Shown: positions 46,174-54,605, numbered from the stretch's first letter. The stretch: DNA of 64,000 nt from Candidatus Pristimantibacillus lignocellulolyticus (GCA_023639215.1 CP097899.1:3406001-3470000); one strand, 5' to 3'. Translations and numbers: made by a program. Notes: generated from the letters alone by a model not told the origin.

Positions 46174-46200
46174 CGTTTATTTGAATGCGGAGGGATTTAT

Positions 46201-46773
46201 ATGGAACAATTAAAACAAAGAATTTTAGAGGAATCTGCGATTGTAACAAATGATATTTTGAGATTAGATTCCATCATCAATCAACAAGTCGATCCTTCGC
46301 TAATAATGGATATGGGTAAGGAACTTGCTTCACGTTTTGCTAATGAGGGCATTACGAAAGTGTTGACTATTGAATCTTCAGGTATTCCGGCTGCATTTGC
46401 TACAGCATTACAATTGGGAGTACCATTAGTATTTGCTAGACGTAAACAAACCGTTATTAATGATCCAAACTCATATCTTGAAAGAGTACCTTCATTCACT
46501 AAAGGAATGGTTTCCGATCTTGTTATTTCCAAACAGTTTTTAAGTGAAACTGATAAAATTTTGTTCATAGATGATATTATCGCGAATGGTGACGGAGCTC
46601 GTGGTATCGTGAAAATTATTGAACAATCAGGTGCTGAGCTTATAGGGATGGGAATTGTTGTAGAAAAATCTTTCCAAGCAGGAGCAGATTATTTCCGCGA
46701 GCAAGGTGTTCGTGTGGAATCACTTGTGAAAATTGCATCTCTAAATTCAGGAGAAGTTATATTCAAAGATTAA
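46201..46773 (+). CDS. xpt: xanthine phosphoribosyltransferase
   Basis: Xpt salvages xanthine to XMP with PRPP. It has 190 residues. The PRPP-binding loop is ILFIDDIIANGDGARG, and TIESSGIPAAFATAL and LVFARRKQ match the Xpt family closely. ATG 46201 follows GCGGAGG and gives the usual length; the frame opens at 46105 without support. The permease gene pbuX, often its partner, is absent. Confidence 0.94.
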   Translation: MEQLKQRILEESAIVTNDILRLDSIINQQVDPSLIMDMGKELASRFANEGITKVLTIESSGIPAAFATALQLGVPLVFARRKQTVINDPNSYLERVPSFTKGMVSDLVISKQFLSETDKILFIDDIIANGDGARGIVKIIEQSGAELIGMGIVVEKSFQAGADYFREQGVRVESLVKIASLNSGEVIFKD

Positions 46774-46790
46774 CTTCCAGTCGAATTTAG

Positions 46791-46820
46791 TTGTGATTAA
46801 GTTTGTTCATCTTATATAAT
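46791..46820 (+). promoter_or_regulatory. sigma-A type promoter
   Basis: TTGTGA (46791-46796) and TATAAT (46815-46820) with 18-bp spacing lie 30 bp before the ATG of the next gene. Confidence 0.6.
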
Positions 46821-46849
46821 AGAAGTAAGACCAAGGGGAGGCGTAAGCA

Positions 46850-47176
46850 ATGGAACATATTACTGAACAATTCTTAAATGAAAAGATTACTAGTGCAAAA
46901 ATTTCTTTCGAACGTGCACTAGATTGTAAGCATACAGAATTTGATGACTTATATCCTTATATGCTGGAGCATCCTCAATTTTTCTGGTATAAACGATACG
47001 TTGCATGGTCTGAATTACTTACAATTGTTAAGTTATGCAACGAATTATCAAGTGAATGGAAAGAACAGTTTACTGATAAGCAAGTTGACTATATTGAGAA
47101 ACAGGTTATGTCTTCTCGGGTATTAGATGAATGGTACGAAACGATAGATTCCAAAGATCACGCAATTAATGAATAA
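46850..47176 (+). CDS. hypothetical acidic helical protein
   Basis: This is a 108-residue soluble protein, mostly helical, rich in Trp/Tyr/Glu (PQFFWYKRYVAWSEL). It has its own promoter, a strong ribosome binding site (GGGGAGG) and its own terminator, so it is a real gene. I do not recognise a family, and the neighbours give no clear hint. Confidence 0.75.
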   Translation: MEHITEQFLNEKITSAKISFERALDCKHTEFDDLYPYMLEHPQFFWYKRYVAWSELLTIVKLCNELSSEWKEQFTDKQVDYIEKQVMSSRVLDEWYETIDSKDHAINE

Positions 47177-47186
47177 ATAGATTGAG

Positions 47187-47231
47187 AAAGTCTTAATGAT
47201 ACGCTTCGAAGCGTTCATTGAGACTTTTTTG
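47187..47231 (+). terminator. rho-independent terminator
   Basis: The stem AAAGTCTTAATGA with TCATTGAGACTTT carries the palindrome ACGCTTCGAAGCGT at its apex and is followed by six T. Confidence 0.88.
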
Positions 47232-47296
47232 TAAATGCAAACAAATCCTGTAACTTAATATGTGATGGAACGTAAATAAAGAAGTAACTTAAGTAG

Positions 47297-47505
47297 CTAA
47301 AAAAAGTTAGGTCAATGCTTACGAAGTAACTTTTTGTCATCAAGAAGTAGCTTAAATAGCTACAAAAAGTTAGGTTTATGCTTACGAAGTAACTTTTTGT
47401 CATCAAGAAGTAACTCAAATAGCTACAAAAAGTTAGGTCAATGCTTACGAAGTAACTTTTTGTCATCAAGAAGTAGCTTAAATAGCTACAAAAAGTTTTA
47501 GGAGG
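47297..47505 (+). repeat. hairpin leader repeat, three exact 63-nt units plus half-unit
   Basis: Three units with an exact 63-nt period are followed by a terminal half-unit; the G of AAAAAGTT falls at 47306, 47369, 47432 and 47495. Each unit pairs ACAAAAAGTTA with TAACTTTTTGT around TGCTTACGAAG. The half-unit ACAAAAAGTTTT runs into AGGAGG (47500-47505), 6 nt before the ATG. The stem differs from the spoVAC leader (ATGAAAAGTT/AACTTTTCAT) at positions changed on both sides, so pairing is kept. Confidence 0.88.
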
Positions 47506-47511
47506 TTTGAA

Positions 47512-47727
47512 ATGATATCTGAAGATCAGTTGAATGAATACCGTGTTTCAGGTGAAACGGTACGTGTAGTTCGTGATAATCTTGAAAGTAATGATGTTCA
47601 AGGTATTGTTGTTGCCTGGGACGATAGTTGTGTAATGATCCGTAAGAAAAGTAGACGAGTTGTTAAACTGAGCAGAGAGTATGTATATATTGCTGCAACA
47701 GAAGAAAGACCATCAATCGTGAATTAA
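47512..47727 (+). CDS. small conserved-type protein with SH3/KOW-like strands
   Basis: This is a 71-residue basic protein predicted as a small beta barrel (GETVRVVRDNLESNDVQGIV, VVAWDDSCVMIRKKSRRVVKL). It resembles small nucleic-acid-binding or DUF2187-like barrels, but I cannot assign it firmly. Its start follows AGGAGG of the hairpin leader, so it is translated. It is monocistronic. Confidence 0.6.
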   Translation: MISEDQLNEYRVSGETVRVVRDNLESNDVQGIVVAWDDSCVMIRKKSRRVVKLSREYVYIAATEERPSIVN

Positions 47728-47860
47728 TTACTGATAATAAGCTTCTTGTCATATAAAAGTAATTTTAGGGGAATTTCAAAAAAACCTTGAAAACGAAGTA
47801 CTGCTGGGAGCTTAATTGGCATCGAATAGGAAGCTAACCAAAAATTACAGGGGTGATTGT

Positions 47861-48358
47861 ATGAAATGTCCAGTATGCGATCAAGTCACGTTACGAGAAG
47901 TTGAGAAAAGTGGAGTATTAATTGATATTTGTCCTAGTTGTAAAGGTGTTTGGCTTGACCGTGGTGAATTAGAGAAGTTAATGCAAAGTATTAATGAGAC
48001 TCAAGAAGAATTTGAACAATTACAATCTCAAGTAGCTGCTCAACTTCCAAGAACTTCAATAGATCAATCTTACAATCCCAATGAGCAAAGGGCAAATCAA
48101 CAATCTTTTAACCAACAGTCTTCCAATCAACAACAATATACTCAACAACCTTATAATCAACAGAATTATGGTCACGTTCAACCAAATTATCAACAACAGC
48201 ATAATCAACAACCGAACTATCAACAGTCAAATTATCAGCAACCTTACAACAAGGATAGTTACAAACATGACGATAGTAAATATGGATATGATAAGTATGG
48301 CCGTCCATACAAGAAAAAGAAAAAAACAGTATTTAGTGTGTTTGAAGATTTGTTCTAA
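47861..48358 (+). CDS. zinc-ribbon (TFIIB-type) protein with Gln/Asn-rich tail
   Basis: This is a protein of 165 residues. The N-terminal zinc ribbon (MKCPVCDQVTLREVEKSGV then CPSCKGVWLDRGELEKL) is the zf-TFIIB family. Residues about 65-140 are a low-complexity stretch of Gln, Asn and Tyr-Gln-Gln repeats, and the C-terminus is basic (GRPYKKKKK). ATG 47861 follows GGGGTGATT; the longer frame from 47816 is not supported. The prion-like tail may drive self-association. Function unknown. Confidence 0.82.
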   Translation: MKCPVCDQVTLREVEKSGVLIDICPSCKGVWLDRGELEKLMQSINETQEEFEQLQSQVAAQLPRTSIDQSYNPNEQRANQQSFNQQSSNQQQYTQQPYNQQNYGHVQPNYQQQHNQQPNYQQSNYQQPYNKDSYKHDDSKYGYDKYGRPYKKKKKTVFSVFEDLF

Positions 48359-48415
48359 TAATTGGACGAATTCTAGCTAAACCAATTAAGCTCCAGTGAA
48401 TTAAATATTGATTAT

Positions 48416-48462
48416 GAAGCAGGATCAGAGATGCAATATTATCTCTAATCCTGCTTCTTTTT
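48416..48462 (+). terminator. rho-independent terminator
   Basis: The stem GAAGCAGGAT with ATCCTGCTTC, with inner GAGAT/ATCTC, is followed by five T. Confidence 0.9.
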
Positions 48463-48535
48463 GTATGCATACATAAGCTACTGGAAATAGGACAACATAA
48501 TGACATATTTTGCGAATATGAAAGGTGACTAGATA

Positions 48536-49339
48536 ATGAAGACGGGAAAAAGAATTTCAATTGGTATAACTGCACTCATGATCGCTTTGTCGTTCTATAC
48601 GGAAGACCAAGAGAAAGTATATAGTGAGAACATAACATCAGGTACGCATATAATGGCAATTGTCATAGATGATCTAGGAAACAATATGGAAGGAACAGAA
48701 GCGATTTTAAAACTAAATATTCCAATAACGGTAGCGGTAATGCCTTTTCTACCTTCTTCAACACAGGATGCTGAAGCAGCGTACAAAGCTGGCCATGAAG
48801 TTATCGTCCATATGCCAATGGAACCAAACAAAGGGTTAAGGAAATGGTTAGGTCCTGGAGCTATAACAGCAGATCTAACAGATGAAGAAATACGGCAAAA
48901 AGTTGAACAAGCTATAGACAATGTTCCTCATGCTGTTGGAATGAATAATCATATGGGTTCAAAAATAACAACCAACGAACGGATTATGCGCGTCGTCTTA
49001 CAAGTGTGTAAAGAACGTAATTTATATTATTTGGATAGTAAAACTGCATACAAATCCGTTGTTCCCAAGGTAGCTGCGGAGTTGGGAGTACCTTATGCTG
49101 AAAATCAGATGTTTCTAGATGATGTCGCTAGCGCAGAGCATGTACACAAACAAATGCAGTTAGCATATGCTCGTATGGAAAGTCAACAAATTACGGTCAT
49201 GATTGGACATGTTGGTGCAGCGGGTAAATACACGTCAAGTGAAATACTGCGGGCAATTCCACAATTTGCACAACGTGGACAGCTCGTTCGTGTAAGTGAA
49301 TTAATACTTCATAGCTTAATTGATCCAGAGATATTGTAA
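48536..49339 (+). CDS. divergent polysaccharide deacetylase (YibQ family)
   Basis: This is a protein of 267 residues of the divergent polysaccharide deacetylase family (NodB-like barrel). An N-terminal signal anchor (about 6-22) is followed by the family motifs AIVIDDLGNNM, VHMPMEP, GMNNHMGSK, LDSKTA and MIGHVG, which carry the metal and catalytic Asp/His residues. It should act outside the membrane on a cell-wall or capsule polymer. AAAGGTG precedes the ATG. Its last 24 bp overlap the 3' end of the convergent amidase gene. Confidence 0.88.
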   Translation: MKTGKRISIGITALMIALSFYTEDQEKVYSENITSGTHIMAIVIDDLGNNMEGTEAILKLNIPITVAVMPFLPSSTQDAEAAYKAGHEVIVHMPMEPNKGLRKWLGPGAITADLTDEEIRQKVEQAIDNVPHAVGMNNHMGSKITTNERIMRVVLQVCKERNLYYLDSKTAYKSVVPKVAAELGVPYAENQMFLDDVASAEHVHKQMQLAYARMESQQITVMIGHVGAAGKYTSSEILRAIPQFAQRGQLVRVSELILHSLIDPEIL

Positions 49340-50095
49340 CACTCCACTTGCAATTGCTGAAGCGATTTTTGACTGTTCACTACTTGTTACTAGCCGCTCG
49401 CGATCTGCAGCATTACTAATAAAACCTAACTCCACTAGCACTGCAGGAGTTTTTATGAATTTGAGCAAATAGAAAGTTTTTACTGGAACCACATGTTTAG
49501 ATGTTCCAAATAAGTCATTCATAGGAGCTTGGATATTGTTTGCTAACAATGCACTTTCTCCTGTGTGCTGATGTAATACAAGTGGTCCGTTTGCTCTAGT
49601 ATTAGTAGTAGCATTAACATGTAAGCTGATGAAGATGACATGTTCAATCTCACGAGTTAATCCCATACGTTGTGATAAATCTTTAAGATGTCGTGATGAC
49701 GTTTTATGCCAATCATTTTCATCACTTAATGCATAATCATCAGTACGATTCAATATGGTTGGGATACCATTACTTTGTAAAATGGCGTATAACTTTTTGG
49801 CAACAGCCAAATTAATATCTTTTTCTAGAATATTTTGGTATGAAGCACCACCATCTATCCCTCCATGGCCTGCATCGATAATTACAGCTGTTGTAGGAAA
49901 CATAATTTCTGTATATGGACCATCTACATTGATTAATCTCAATAATTCAGCATCTACGTTATGCAACAAAGTGCTATCCTCTTCAGCAACTACTGGTGAA
50001 TTAATGTATGAAGCTTGTGTTGTATTGGAGGACCAGCTGATTATTGCTACGAGAGAACTTAGTAAAATCTTAAGTAGTAAGCTTTGGTTTTTCAT
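49316..50095 (-). CDS. cwlD: N-acetylmuramoyl-L-alanine amidase, CwlD-like
   Basis: This is a zinc amidase (Amidase_3) of 259 residues with a signal peptide (about 1-28). The zinc and catalytic residues lie in VIIDAGHGGIDGG, EKDINLAVA, ISLHVNA and VLVELGFISN. Size and motif spacing match CwlD, which trims stem peptides to make muramic-delta-lactam in the spore cortex and fits a spore-former. Generic cell-wall amidases share the same fold, so the symbol is less certain than the family. The stop codon lies inside the convergent deacetylase gene. Confidence 0.8.
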   Translation of the reverse strand: MKNQSLLLKILLSSLVAIISWSSNTTQASYINSPVVAEEDSTLLHNVDAELLRLINVDGPYTEIMFPTTAVIIDAGHGGIDGGASYQNILEKDINLAVAKKLYAILQSNGIPTILNRTDDYALSDENDWHKTSSRHLKDLSQRMGLTREIEHVIFISLHVNATTNTRANGPLVLHQHTGESALLANNIQAPMNDLFGTSKHVVPVKTFYLLKFIKTPAVLVELGFISNAADRERLVTSSEQSKIASAIASGVLQYLWIN

Positions 50096-50209
50096 GCTAT
50101 TCCAGCCTCTCTTCGACCAATCAAGTCAATATTGCTATAGGATGGCTCGTATTGATTAGTTTCATTCATGAATGGTGACGGTAGGAAGGGGTCATACTGA
50201 AAGTATAAA

Positions 50210-50294
50210 GTTAAAAAAGATTAATTAATGCTTTCGAAGTGACTTCTTGCATACAGAGGGATTAATCAAACTATGCAACAATAAGATTAGGAGG
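50210..50294 (+). repeat. diverged hairpin leader before yqzE
   Basis: This is a degenerate member of the leader family. It keeps ATGCTTTCGAAGT (50228-50240), then CTTCTTGCAT, then the terminal half ATGCAA (50273-50278) and AGGAGG (50289-50294). TTGCAT (50248-50253) pairs with ATGCAA, where other members have TTTCAT and ATGAAA, a compensated change. Confidence 0.55.
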
Positions 50295-50300
50295 TAATGG

Positions 50301-50495
50301 ATGATGGGTAAGATAACAGGCCAAGAATATGTGCAGTATATAACAGAACAGTTTGTAGAGTATATCGAAACACCAGTTGCAGATCGTAGACAGGCAAAAA
50401 AAGAAGCCAAAGCTACAAAAGAGCAATGGCTACCGAAATGGTTTGGTGTCGGTGGAGCATCTCTGTTAATGTGGATAAAGAAAAAAGATCAATAA
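50301..50495 (+). CDS. yqzE: YqzE family protein
   Basis: This is a small protein of 64 residues of the YqzE family, found beside competence or yqh genes in Bacilli. It has an N-terminal YVQYITEQFVEYIETP segment, a basic Lys/Arg-rich middle and a short hydrophobic stretch near the C-terminus (GVGGASLLMWI). AGGAGG lies 6 nt before ATG 50301; a second ATG follows at 50304. Function unknown. Confidence 0.8.
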   Translation: MMGKITGQEYVQYITEQFVEYIETPVADRRQAKKEAKATKEQWLPKWFGVGGASLLMWIKKKDQ

Positions 50496-50500
50496 TGGCA

Positions 50501-51355
50501 TTACTGTGGTGCGTAAAAATTGCCTTGTTGCAGTAAATAATCAAATGGAATGAATCGTTTCAAATTTTCATCGTCTTGTTGTAGTTCAATATATAGATCA
50601 AATAATTCCCATTCGTGGTAACCTGTTACGGAGTAGATCGTTTCGATCTGATCACTCCAGATAGAGCTAGTATAACGTAATTGACTACCGAACTCGATCA
50701 AATTTTCAATCGAAGTATCGTTCTCGAAATCGGAATTCAGTGCTGTTGTTGTTAACCAAGGCATAACATCATAAGGAGCAAAATATGTTTGATATTCATA
50801 ACCAGTTAATAAGGCATGCGAGAATACTAATCCATGCCTTATTTGTTTTTGTGCGGAAACTTTTGCAGCAATTAAATGTTTAGAGCTTATGTCATATTGT
50901 TCCAATGAAAATGGTTCGAAATACTGATTGGTCTTGTTCACTTGTTGCGATACGACCATATGCAATGGATCGTAATAACGTAATTGGTATCTATTAGAAG
51001 ATAAGTATTGTAGTGAGTCATCCGATCCTAACCCGTACTCCCCGAGTACATAGCCACCTTTATCATCACTGTGTATAACCATATATCCGATGTTCCCTAA
51101 TTTACTGTGCTGAATTAACATTAACCAACTATGCGTTCCCGGGCCGAGTGGAGATATCGTAAGCTCAGCTTCTTTCCAATTTGCAAAATCAGGTTGATTG
51201 GATAGTTCATCAACCCATAACTCTCCTTGATCTTTAACGGACAGTGCTTGAACTTTAGCATGAATAGTTACGGATGCGAGTATAGATAAATTACTACATA
51301 GCAGGAAAGCGATCATCACTCGAATGATCATTTTAAATAATGGATTTTTATGCAT
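50501..51355 (-). CDS. secreted protein of unknown function
   Basis: This is a protein of 284 residues with a clear signal peptide (hydrophobic 9-28, likely cut after a HAKVQA-like site) and no later membrane segment. The mature part is beta-rich, with GTHSWLMLIQHSKLGNIGYM and YVLGEYGLGSDDSLQYL suggesting a compact globular domain. I recognise no family. An extended ribosome binding site, GAGGTGATATC, precedes the ATG. It is convergent with yqzE (5 bp between stops) and upstream, on the same strand, lie yqhG and yqhH. Confidence 0.7.
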   Translation of the reverse strand: MHKNPLFKMIIRVMIAFLLCSNLSILASVTIHAKVQALSVKDQGELWVDELSNQPDFANWKEAELTISPLGPGTHSWLMLIQHSKLGNIGYMVIHSDDKGGYVLGEYGLGSDDSLQYLSSNRYQLRYYDPLHMVVSQQVNKTNQYFEPFSLEQYDISSKHLIAAKVSAQKQIRHGLVFSHALLTGYEYQTYFAPYDVMPWLTTTALNSDFENDTSIENLIEFGSQLRYTSSIWSDQIETIYSVTGYHEWELFDLYIELQQDDENLKRFIPFDYLLQQGNFYAPQ

Positions 51356-51476
51356 GATATCACCTCATTAGAAGTATAGTGGACAAGCTTCAAGAAGACT
51401 GTTATAAATTGTCATCAGTATGCATTGTCCTGAGTTCTATTTTTGCCGATAAGATGAATAAGTCGTCATATAGCCA

Positions 51477-52403
51477 CTAATCAATGCCATCTAGATGAAA
51501 TAATCCGCAGTTTATGACGGATACAGTGATTCTAGGTTCATATTGCCAACGAATTTCTTCTTCACGCTTATGAATGATGCTTCGTATATTCTCACGATGC
51601 TCATCATCTTGTGCATGTTCAATCATAGGTTCATAATAACTTGCTAATCTGGCAAGTTCTTCGGCTAGTCTCCCTTGAGCATCTTCTGCCCAGCGATAGT
51701 CATAATTTTTTAATTTACGCTCAATCGTTTGCTCCGCAATGGTTAAAGCTTTTGCATAAGCAATACCATTTTTTGCGATATGAATATTGGGCGGAATGCG
51801 AGGAGAGAGCTTAATCTGTTCTAGACGATCTTGAAATGACTCAACACAATGACCTGTTACAAGCGATATGCCAAGACTATGAATTTCTTCTCGTTTGCGG
51901 TCTGAACTGAACTCAACGCAGTAATTAACACCAAGCCATACAGTATATGGTCTGGAGGCATAGGGATGAAGTGCCTTTGCGCTTAGTTCTTGAAATAGGC
52001 AAACGTAGCTGCCGTTGTCTTGGGTCGATTGAAAGAGTTGCTCAAGACGACCAGAGCCATAATGAAGATGTTCTCTAGGCACACGTGCAATAGGTTTCGG
52101 GACAAGTCCGTACGCTCTTTCAAAGCTTGACTCCTCAACTGTTTTGGCTACTGGCTCTACAACCGGAGTGGATTCGACTAGTTCATTATATTTATCATCG
52201 TCGGTTACGAATAGAAAGCTCATCGTTTGTGGGGTTTCATTGACACGATCAATAAAGCTCCAATAATAATGTCGATTCGTTAATTCACGATCTGCTGCTG
52301 GAGATAGCTTTACTTTGAAATGATACGGCGATTTTTCGAGAATAGAACATTGCGTTGCTTCTAAATATCGCTGTACAAATCGATGAATCTCTTTGCTGTT
52401 CAT
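51477..52403 (-). CDS. yqhG: YqhG family protein
   Basis: This is a protein of 308 residues of the YqhG family, always found beside the SNF2 helicase YqhH. The start is the ATG complementary to 52401-52403, after AGGAGG (52410-52415); the longer frame to 52484 runs into the hairpin leader. It has no membrane segment, and its C-terminal half is helical and charged (EEEIRWQYEPRITV). Molecular function is unknown; pairing with YqhH suggests a common task. Confidence 0.88.
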   Translation of the reverse strand: MNSKEIHRFVQRYLEATQCSILEKSPYHFKVKLSPAADRELTNRHYYWSFIDRVNETPQTMSFLFVTDDDKYNELVESTPVVEPVAKTVEESSFERAYGLVPKPIARVPREHLHYGSGRLEQLFQSTQDNGSYVCLFQELSAKALHPYASRPYTVWLGVNYCVEFSSDRKREEIHSLGISLVTGHCVESFQDRLEQIKLSPRIPPNIHIAKNGIAYAKALTIAEQTIERKLKNYDYRWAEDAQGRLAEELARLASYYEPMIEHAQDDEHRENIRSIIHKREEEIRWQYEPRITVSVINCGLFHLDGID

Positions 52404-52409
52404 AGTGAC

Positions 52410-52494
52410 CCTCCTAAAACTTTTCATTGAACCTTCCGATGCAACTTCTCCGCAATGAAAAGTTGCATCGGAAGCAAAATCCAACTTTTCATAT
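52410..52494 (-). repeat. hairpin leader repeat fused to the yqhG ribosome binding site
   Basis: Read on the minus strand, ATGAAAAGTT (complement of 52483-52492) pairs with AACTTTTCAT (complement of 52455-52464) around TTGCTTCCGATGC. The terminal half-unit ATGAAAAGTTTT (complement of 52416-52427) then runs into AGGAGG (complement of 52410-52415). The arrangement is the same as at spoVAC. Confidence 0.85.
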
Positions 52495-52535
52495 AACTAC
52501 TATGAGCAACTTCTCAGTAATAAAAATTCTCAAGT

Positions 52536-54269
52536 TTACGGTTTGACTTGCTGTTTCAATTCGTGAATCGTACTTCCAATGACGTTCAGCTCTTCTTGAA
52601 GTTGCTTCTCATCTTGAGATTTTAGAATTGCCCTGGCAAGACGCTGTTCGATCGAACCGTCACGACTTTCTAATTTTTCAAGAATATGATCTAATCCACC
52701 GATAACAAGCTCAAAAAGGTTAATCTTCTCATGTAATAGATGCAAAATATGTTCCTCGATTGTTCCTTGTGTACATAGATTGAAAATATGAACATCATGC
52801 GTTTGTCCAAGACGATGAACACGTCCAATTCGTTGCTCCACGCGCATTGGATTCCAAGGAAGATCAAAGTTAATCATATGGTGACAGAATTGTAGGTTAA
52901 TTCCTTCTCCTCCTGCTTCTGTTGCGATAAGTACTCTAGCATTTCCACGGAATAGATCCATCATCCAATCTTTTTTACCTCTGTTCATACCACCACGATA
53001 AGGTACAGCAGTGATGCCATGTGATTGGAAAAATTGTAAAAGATACTCTTGAGTAGCACGATACTCTGTGAACAATATCACTTTTTCCTCGCAATTTTGA
53101 ATGAGTTCTAGTGCTTTATCAGCTTTTGAGTTAGAAGTAATGCTACGAATTTTCTCAACAATATCCCAAATCTGTGCTCGCAACGGTGATTCTTCGCTTG
53201 TTTTTTTGAACATATTGACGAGAGTAAGAAATACAGCATCACGACTACTACAAACTTCCCGTTGAAGCGTTACTAGAGATAACATGCTACTCATATCTAT
53301 GCTGTCATCTTGCGCTCGTTGCTTTACAAAGTTCGTTACTGCATCATATAGTGCTTGTTCTTCAGCAGACAGTTGTAGTGTAATGTTTTTCACAATACGC
53401 TTCGTAAAATGGATACCTCCATCACCACGACGATTACGAATCATAATAGACGAGAGAACATCTTGAAGCTGGTCTTCATTTTTCGGAATTCGTTTATCGA
53501 CAACATAGTTGCTAGTAAAATCACTCTGGGCACCTAGCTGACCTGGCTTTAATAGAGATATAAGATTAAATAACTCATCCAGATCGTTTTGAATCGGCGT
53601 TGCAGTAAGTAATAGACAATATTTTTTACTCAATTGAGTAGCAAACTGGTAATTAGTCGTTTTTTTGTTTTTTAATTTATGCGCTTCATCAATAATGATG
53701 AGATCGTAATCTGTTGCAAGTACCGTTTCACGATGCGGATCACGTTTAGCTGTATCGATAGAAGCGACAACAATATCGTAACCCCAAGTATGTGCTTTTT
53801 TTTGCGCGACAGCAGTGATACCAAATTTCTGATTCAATTCTCGTACCCACTGCAATACTAATGAAGCAGGAACAAGAATAAGCGCGCGTTTTACAAGTCC
53901 ACGCACGATATATTCTTTCAATATAAGTCCAGCTTCTATCGTCTTTCCTAATCCAACTTCATCGGCTAAAATTGCTCTTCCGCCCATTTCATGTAACACT
54001 CGCTGAGCTGTATCCAATTGATGTGGCATTGGTTCTAGTGTGGGAAGCGAACGTAAACATTGTAGTTCTTCGAAACTATCTATAATGGTTGCTTGCTTAG
54101 CTTCCATCGCTAATTGGTACATAGCCCACTGATCCCATGGCCCATTATGTTCGATACGTTGTTGTAACTGTTGGAACCATTGTCGCTCGAAAGTCGTTTG
54201 AACCGCAGGATGAATAAGCTTATGGACGACTTCTTCTTCTGGCTGTGAGGGTATGAGACGATTGTTCAT
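52536..54269 (-). CDS. yqhH: SNF2-family helicase YqhH
   Basis: This is a SWI2/SNF2 ATPase of 577 residues (RapA-like subgroup). Motif I is LADEVGLGKTIEAGLIL, motif II is IIIDEAHKLKN, motif III is LLLTATPIQND, motif V is LIATEAGGEGINLQFC, and motif VI is QRIGRVHRLGQ. It probably moves along double-stranded DNA or displaces RNA polymerase. It lies 133 bp upstream of yqhG on the same strand. In Bacillus the pair is followed by glycine-cleavage genes, which are not in this window. Confidence 0.92.
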   Translation of the reverse strand: MNNRLIPSQPEEEVVHKLIHPAVQTTFERQWFQQLQQRIEHNGPWDQWAMYQLAMEAKQATIIDSFEELQCLRSLPTLEPMPHQLDTAQRVLHEMGGRAILADEVGLGKTIEAGLILKEYIVRGLVKRALILVPASLVLQWVRELNQKFGITAVAQKKAHTWGYDIVVASIDTAKRDPHRETVLATDYDLIIIDEAHKLKNKKTTNYQFATQLSKKYCLLLTATPIQNDLDELFNLISLLKPGQLGAQSDFTSNYVVDKRIPKNEDQLQDVLSSIMIRNRRGDGGIHFTKRIVKNITLQLSAEEQALYDAVTNFVKQRAQDDSIDMSSMLSLVTLQREVCSSRDAVFLTLVNMFKKTSEESPLRAQIWDIVEKIRSITSNSKADKALELIQNCEEKVILFTEYRATQEYLLQFFQSHGITAVPYRGGMNRGKKDWMMDLFRGNARVLIATEAGGEGINLQFCHHMINFDLPWNPMRVEQRIGRVHRLGQTHDVHIFNLCTQGTIEEHILHLLHEKINLFELVIGGLDHILEKLESRDGSIEQRLARAILKSQDEKQLQEELNVIGSTIHELKQQVKP

Positions 54270-54539
54270 AGGTACTCCTTCAATATGTGATAATAAATGC
54301 TAGTGGTAGTTCAAAAAGAAGACTTTTTAATTTCTATTTCTAGTATTCCCCAAACATCAACAACATAATCTCTGCTTAAGTAGGGTAGCTTAATCGCTGG
54401 ACCTAAGTGACATTAATCATTGACTCATTGATCTAAAATAGGTCAGATTTATAATGTTAAGCACTCTATTTATGGATAAAAAATATTCTATATGTAATTA
54501 ATGTACCTGTAATAAAAATTTCATAAATTAAAATTTTAA

Positions 54540-54582
54540 ACTATATATAGTGTGGTATAATCATTTTGTTACTACATATAGT
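54540..54582 (+). promoter_or_regulatory. nrdJ promoter region with two NrdR-like boxes
   Basis: Box 1, ACTATATATAGT (54540-54551), is a perfect palindrome. Box 2, ACTACATATAGT (54571-54582), differs by one base. The centres are 31 bp apart. TATAAT (54556-54561) lies between them, so a bound NrdR pair would cover the promoter, as at nrdIEF. A fragment of the palindromic element (GGTAGTTCAAAAAG) lies upstream at 54305-54318. Confidence 0.8.
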
Positions 54583-54605
54583 AATGGAGAAGAGGAGTGA
54601 CTGAT

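Noticed and set aside
45976..46200. Purine riboswitch before xpt
   Set aside because: The conserved loop and junction sequences of the purine aptamer were not found; only a simple 9-bp hairpin is visible.
47215..47469. Minus-strand frame with a repeated Met-Thr-Lys-Ser peptide
   Set aside because: It is created by the 63-nt hairpin units, again a multiple of three, and has no start signals.
47297..47505. Possible CRISPR array
   Set aside because: The units are wholly identical in kind with no unique spacers, each is a hairpin leading into a start codon, and no cas genes are present. The 183-bp array was rejected for the same reasons.
52404..52484. Longer N-terminus for YqhG
   Set aside because: The extra codons lie in the hairpin leader, and AGGAGG is placed correctly for the ATG at 52403.
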